Assembly: GCA_945957335.1 (NCBI GenBank)
Contig: CAMFLJ010000007.1
Coordinates: forward strand, 1 to 29,211
Origin: an uncultured Actinomycetes bacterium
GTDB taxonomy: Bacteria; Actinomycetota; Acidimicrobiia; Acidimicrobiales; Acidimicrobilacustridaceae
Direction of reading: 5' to 3'
DNA length: 29,211 nt
Shown here in pieces: positions 26,545 to 29,211 of this stretch (positions within the stretch are counted from its first letter, which is position 1; each line of letters opens with the position of its first letter). A model generated the notes under the pieces. The model was not told the origin of the DNA and searched no databases. It saw only the letters and a list, made by a program, of their open reading frames with translations. The position numbers were made by a program, and so were the translations under genes.

Positions 26545-27011
26545 TAGGCAGCCTCCTCCGCCGCAGCGGGCTGTCGGCCCTCGAGGCCGACGCGCCGGAT
26601 GGTGGTGGTGGCGGTGCGGGCCGGCGAGACGATGTCGCTGCGCTGGAGGCGCTTGATCGGGCCCCAGTCGAGCGCGCCCTTGCTGATCAGGTACACGAAC
26701 GACTCGAACACCGCGGCCGAGAAGATCACGATGGCCCCGATCCCGAAGCCGCCGAGCTCGCGGAACACGGTGGCGAACGGGAACAGGAAGATGATCTCGA
26801 TGTCGAAGACGATGAAGATCATCGCCACGAGGAAGAACTTGACCGGGAACCGCTCGGGCGGCTCCTTGCTGGGCACGATGCCGCACTCGTAGGGGGCCGC
26901 CTTGGCCACCGACGGGCTGCGGGGGGCCATCAGCTGCGAGACCACACGGCTGACCCCGGCGAACACCAGGGCCAGCACCAGCATGGCGAAGATCGGGAGG
27001 TACTGGCCCAT
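26544..27011 (-). CDS. nuoA: NADH-quinone oxidoreductase subunit A (set 1)
   Basis: This 155-residue, three-helix ND3-family subunit has helices at about 5-27, 57-80 and 88-112. The first loop holds YECG (Cys43), the cysteine that marks the active/deactive switch in mammalian ND3. The acidic pair in VFDIEIIFLFPF (Asp70, Glu72) is present. A hydrophilic C-terminal tail of ~40 residues is longer than usual. It is the first gene of the 14-gene operon and starts 4 bases after the preceding gene, with AAGGGAG upstream, so it is probably co-transcribed with the cytochrome genes. Confidence 0.95.
   Translation of the reverse strand: MGQYLPIFAMLVLALVFAGVSRVVSQLMAPRSPSVAKAAPYECGIVPSKEPPERFPVKFFLVAMIFIVFDIEIIFLFPFATVFRELGGFGIGAIVIFSAAVFESFVYLISKGALDWGPIKRLQRSDIVSPARTATTTIRRVGLEGRQPAAAEEAA
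26552..26559 (-). promoter_or_regulatory. Ribosome-binding site deciding the set-1 nuoB start
   Basis: GGAGGAGG on the minus strand, inside the end of nuoA, lies 7 bases before the GTG at 26542-26544. It fixes that codon as the start. Confidence 0.65.
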
Positions 27012-27015
27012 GGCG

Positions 27016-27990
27016 TCAGTCTCCCTTCGTCGCGGCCTCCGCCATCGCCTTGTTCTTCATCAGCGTCTTGTCCCGGTTGTGGAGCACCCAGGCGAAGATG
27101 ATGAACAGGCTGAGCGAGATCACGAAGTAGAGGAAGGGGATCAGGCGGACGTCGCCCAGGTCACGCACGAGCACGACCGAGACGACCGGCTTGCTCTCGT
27201 CGACGATCGGCGTGGGGGGCGCCTCGCCGGCCTTGGTCTCCTGTGCGATGACCGGCTGCACCTGCACCACCGCGTAGTGGGTGGGGTGCGAGCTGAACAG
27301 CTTGTTGAGCTTGTACTGGATCCGACAGATCGGGTCGTCGGGCAGGAAGCTGCCGCCCTTGGCGTCGGGGCAGTACTCGAGGCGGGTGGGCTTGCCACCG
27401 AACTCGAACACCGAGAGCTTCTTGTACTCGGTGTTGGCGGTGAAGATCTTGGCGTTGACCAGCGCCAGGTCGGCGGCGGCCTGGGCCTCACCGGCCGACG
27501 ACGACGCCGTGACGCGCCAACCGTTCAGCGACCCGTTCGGGATGATGGCGTCGAGGATGTCGGGGTTGTTCGCCTTGAGGTCGGAGAAGGTCCAACCGTT
27601 CGGGTACTCGTCGACCAGCTCGGGGAACTGGGCCTCGACCTCGGCCCGCGTGGGCAGGTCCGATGGGTTGGTCAGCTTCGAGACCACGTCGGTGCGAGGC
27701 GTGGAGCCGTCGTTCACCCAGACCTCGACCGGTCTCCAGGAGGCGTTGTTGCCGCGGGGGCCGATGGCCGGCGGCGAGATCCACCAGAAGAGGGTGAGGA
27801 TGGTGAGCCAGCCGAACAGGCCGCACAGCGCCAGCAGCATGCCGAGGCGCGAGCCGGTGTTGGTGGCGAGGAGGATGTACACCGAGCCCATCAGCACGGC
27901 GACGCCGACCGCCACCACGAGGATGCCCCGGACCCCAGGGTTCCAGGCGAGGCCGCCGAAGATGTTGATCGCAGCGATCATGTGGTTCAC
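27016..27990 (-). CDS. Membrane protein of unknown function between cytochrome c and nuoA
   Basis: I do not recognise a family. The 324-residue product has two N-terminal helices (about 22-42 and 49-71), a soluble stretch of about 210 residues, and a third helix (283-303) followed by a basic tail (HNRDKTLMKNK). The basic tail suggests a cytoplasmic C-terminus and an extracytoplasmic central domain, which holds Cys207 and Cys222, a possible disulfide. No haem or iron-sulfur motif is seen. The GTG start overlaps the cytochrome c stop as GTGA; an ATG three codons later is the alternative. Four bases separate its stop from nuoA. Position suggests an accessory subunit or assembly factor of the bc-type complex or of complex I (inference). 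Confidence 0.85.
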   Translation of the reverse strand: MNHMIAAINIFGGLAWNPGVRGILVVAVGVAVLMGSVYILLATNTGSRLGMLLALCGLFGWLTILTLFWWISPPAIGPRGNNASWRPVEVWVNDGSTPRTDVVSKLTNPSDLPTRAEVEAQFPELVDEYPNGWTFSDLKANNPDILDAIIPNGSLNGWRVTASSSAGEAQAAADLALVNAKIFTANTEYKKLSVFEFGGKPTRLEYCPDAKGGSFLPDDPICRIQYKLNKLFSSHPTHYAVVQVQPVIAQETKAGEAPPTPIVDESKPVVSVVLVRDLGDVRLIPFLYFVISLSLFIIFAWVLHNRDKTLMKNKAMAEAATKGD

Positions 27991-29096
27991 AGGCTCCGCT
28001 CGTATCGGACGACGGCGGCGATCTGCTCTTCGGTGAGCATGACCTGGTCCGCGTTCATCGTGGCGGTCTTCGGGTCGATGGAGTTCGGGTTCACGCCGAA
28101 GCTGCCCATGCGACCACTGGAGAGGCCGCTCGAGCCGTAGGCGGTGCCCGCCTTCGGGTAGGCGGCCACGAACGCCTCTTGCTGGGTGGCCGTCGAGAAC
28201 TGGCGCACCTCGGAGCCACCGGTCATGTTCGGGCCCATGGCGCCACCGCCGGGCACCTGCGCCTGGCCGTAGGACCAGCCCTTGGTGTGGCAGCGTCCGC
28301 AGGAGTAGGCGCCGCCGGCGAAGCCGTCGGAGTAGCCGAGGTTGAACACCGCTTCGCCGAGGGTGGCGTACTCACGGGTGTCGGCCCGGCAGATGCCCTG
28401 GTCGTCGGCGCCGCAGGTCTTGTCGAGCTCGGCCTGCACGGCGGCCTTCGAGGTGTCGGCGGGCAGCTGGATCGAGGTGAGGTAGGCGATGATGTCGTCG
28501 AGCTGCTGGTCGGTGAGGGGGCCACCACCGGGGGCACCCCACGCCGGCATCGGCGAGTAGCCACGGCCGTAGTTCAGGATGAACTTCACCTGCTCGGGCG
28601 TGTAGCGGTACATGACCGTGTTCAGCGCCGGGGCCTTCCACTGCACCTGGGCGACGAAGTCACCGGTGGAGGGGTCGGTGATCGTGTAGTTGGCGACACC
28701 GCCCACGCCCTCGGGACCGTGGCAGCTCGCGCACTGGGCACCGTTGACGTAGATGTTCTCGCCGCGGGCGATGAAGGTCTCCTTGAAGCCCTGCACCGCG
28801 TCGGCCTGGCGGCCGGGCTCGGCCAGCCAGTAGAGCGGGAGCGCCACCGCGATGACGGCGAGCAGCACCAGGCCGAAGCCGAGGGTGCGGTCGAGCTTCT
28901 TGGTCTCGAGCTCCTCGTCGCTGAGGTACGGCGCCCGGTTGGCGGCGAGCTCGATCTCCGCGCCCACCTCGGCGCGGCCCTTGCGCATGTTCACCAGGAT
29001 GGCGACGGCGAAGGCGAGGACCAGGAGGACCGCGAGGGTGATCCCGACCGTGCGCTGGACGGTGGCCAGCAGGAGCTGGTCGCTGACGATCTGCAT
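27987..29096 (-). CDS. Membrane-anchored dihaem cytochrome c, probable bc-complex subunit
   Basis: This 369-residue protein has two N-terminal helices (about 14-36 and 71-91) separated by a charged, probably cytoplasmic loop. Two c-type domains follow. Haem motifs are CASCH (122-126) and CGRCH (266-270). Met183 in SPMPAWG is a good candidate axial ligand of the first haem; Met330 is possible for the second. Cys228 and Cys236 between the domains could form a disulfide. It would carry electrons from a quinol:cytochrome c reductase towards a terminal oxidase. It resembles actinobacterial QcrC in having two haems, but the helices are at the N-terminus. The ATG overlaps the preceding stop (TGATG) after a GGAGGA site. 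The assignment to a bc complex rests on context. Confidence 0.88.
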   Translation of the reverse strand: MQIVSDQLLLATVQRTVGITLAVLLVLAFAVAILVNMRKGRAEVGAEIELAANRAPYLSDEELETKKLDRTLGFGLVLLAVIAVALPLYWLAEPGRQADAVQGFKETFIARGENIYVNGAQCASCHGPEGVGGVANYTITDPSTGDFVAQVQWKAPALNTVMYRYTPEQVKFILNYGRGYSPMPAWGAPGGGPLTDQQLDDIIAYLTSIQLPADTSKAAVQAELDKTCGADDQGICRADTREYATLGEAVFNLGYSDGFAGGAYSCGRCHTKGWSYGQAQVPGGGAMGPNMTGGSEVRQFSTATQQEAFVAAYPKAGTAYGSSGLSSGRMGSFGVNPNSIDPKTATMNADQVMLTEEQIAAVVRYERSL

Positions 29097-29211
29097 CAGT
29101 GGTGTCCTCCGCCCACGCAGTGCGGGCCTTCAGCTTCCTGGCCGGTCGTGTTCGTACCGATCGGCGGGCCCTGGATGATCTGACCGGTGTTCACCGTGAG
29201 CACACCACCGG
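29096..29211 (-). CDS. C-terminal end of an unidentified protein, 5' end missing
   Basis: The last 37 codons of a gene run off the right end of the window. The peptide is hydrophilic, rich in Gly, Thr and Pro, and ends in EGPHCVGGGHH. It is coupled to the cytochrome c gene by a TGATG overlap. A cytochrome b subunit with a soluble C-terminal tail would fit this position, but nothing in the visible part proves it. Confidence 0.6.
   Translation of the reverse strand, partial: GGVLTVNTGQIIQGPPIGTNTTGQEAEGPHCVGGGHH

Noticed and set aside
26544..26886. A longer NuoB starting upstream inside nuoA
   Set aside because: The extra residues are the out-of-frame shadow of NuoA; a GTG with a strong GGAGGAGG site at the nuoA stop explains the start.

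Overview
This 29.2-kb window is a very GC-rich bacterial contig. Apart from 16 bases of sequencing adapter at its left end, it is almost entirely respiratory-chain genes, all read from the minus strand (right to left). High GC, strongly GC-biased third codon positions, several GTG starts, one TTG start and a long C-terminal extension on NuoH suggest a high-GC actinobacterium. The class Acidimicrobiia is my best guess, but that is inference. I see no tRNA, rRNA, CRISPR or mobile element.

In transcription order, the right end opens with the C-terminal scrap of an unidentified His-rich-tailed protein. Next come a membrane-anchored two-haem cytochrome c (27987..29096) and a three-helix membrane protein of unknown function (27016..27990). 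These look like the end of a quinol:cytochrome c reductase (bc-type) locus. Spaced or overlapping by only a few bases, a complete 14-gene complex I operon follows: nuoA-B-C-D-E-F-G-H-I-J-K-L-M-N (11056..27011, 'set 1'). It includes the full NADH module (NuoE, NuoF, NuoG).

A 131-bp gap holds a strong hairpin and a possible -10 element. After it comes a second, divergent complex I operon, nuoA-B-C-D-H-I-J-K-L-M-N (496..10924, 'set 2'). It is in the same order but lacks nuoE, nuoF and nuoG. This is an 11-subunit core of the kind used by archaeal Fpo and by cyanobacterial/chloroplast NDH, so its electron donor is not defined here. Thirteen bases past set-2 nuoN begins a truncated SAM-dependent methyltransferase of the MidA/NDUFAF7 family (17..482). 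The mitochondrial member modifies an arginine of the NuoD homologue NDUFS2. The set-2 NuoD has that arginine (His-Arg-Gly motif) and the set-1 NuoD does not (His-Thr-Gly).

Set 1 would oxidise NADH and reduce quinone while pumping protons. The upstream bc-type proteins would reoxidise the quinol. Set 2 should also be a proton-pumping quinone reductase, because its NuoL, NuoM and NuoN keep the key Glu and Lys residues, but it is fed by another donor or a borrowed input module. The most interesting features are the head-to-tail pairing of a 14-subunit and an 11-subunit complex I, and the methyltransferase next to the copy that carries the matching arginine.
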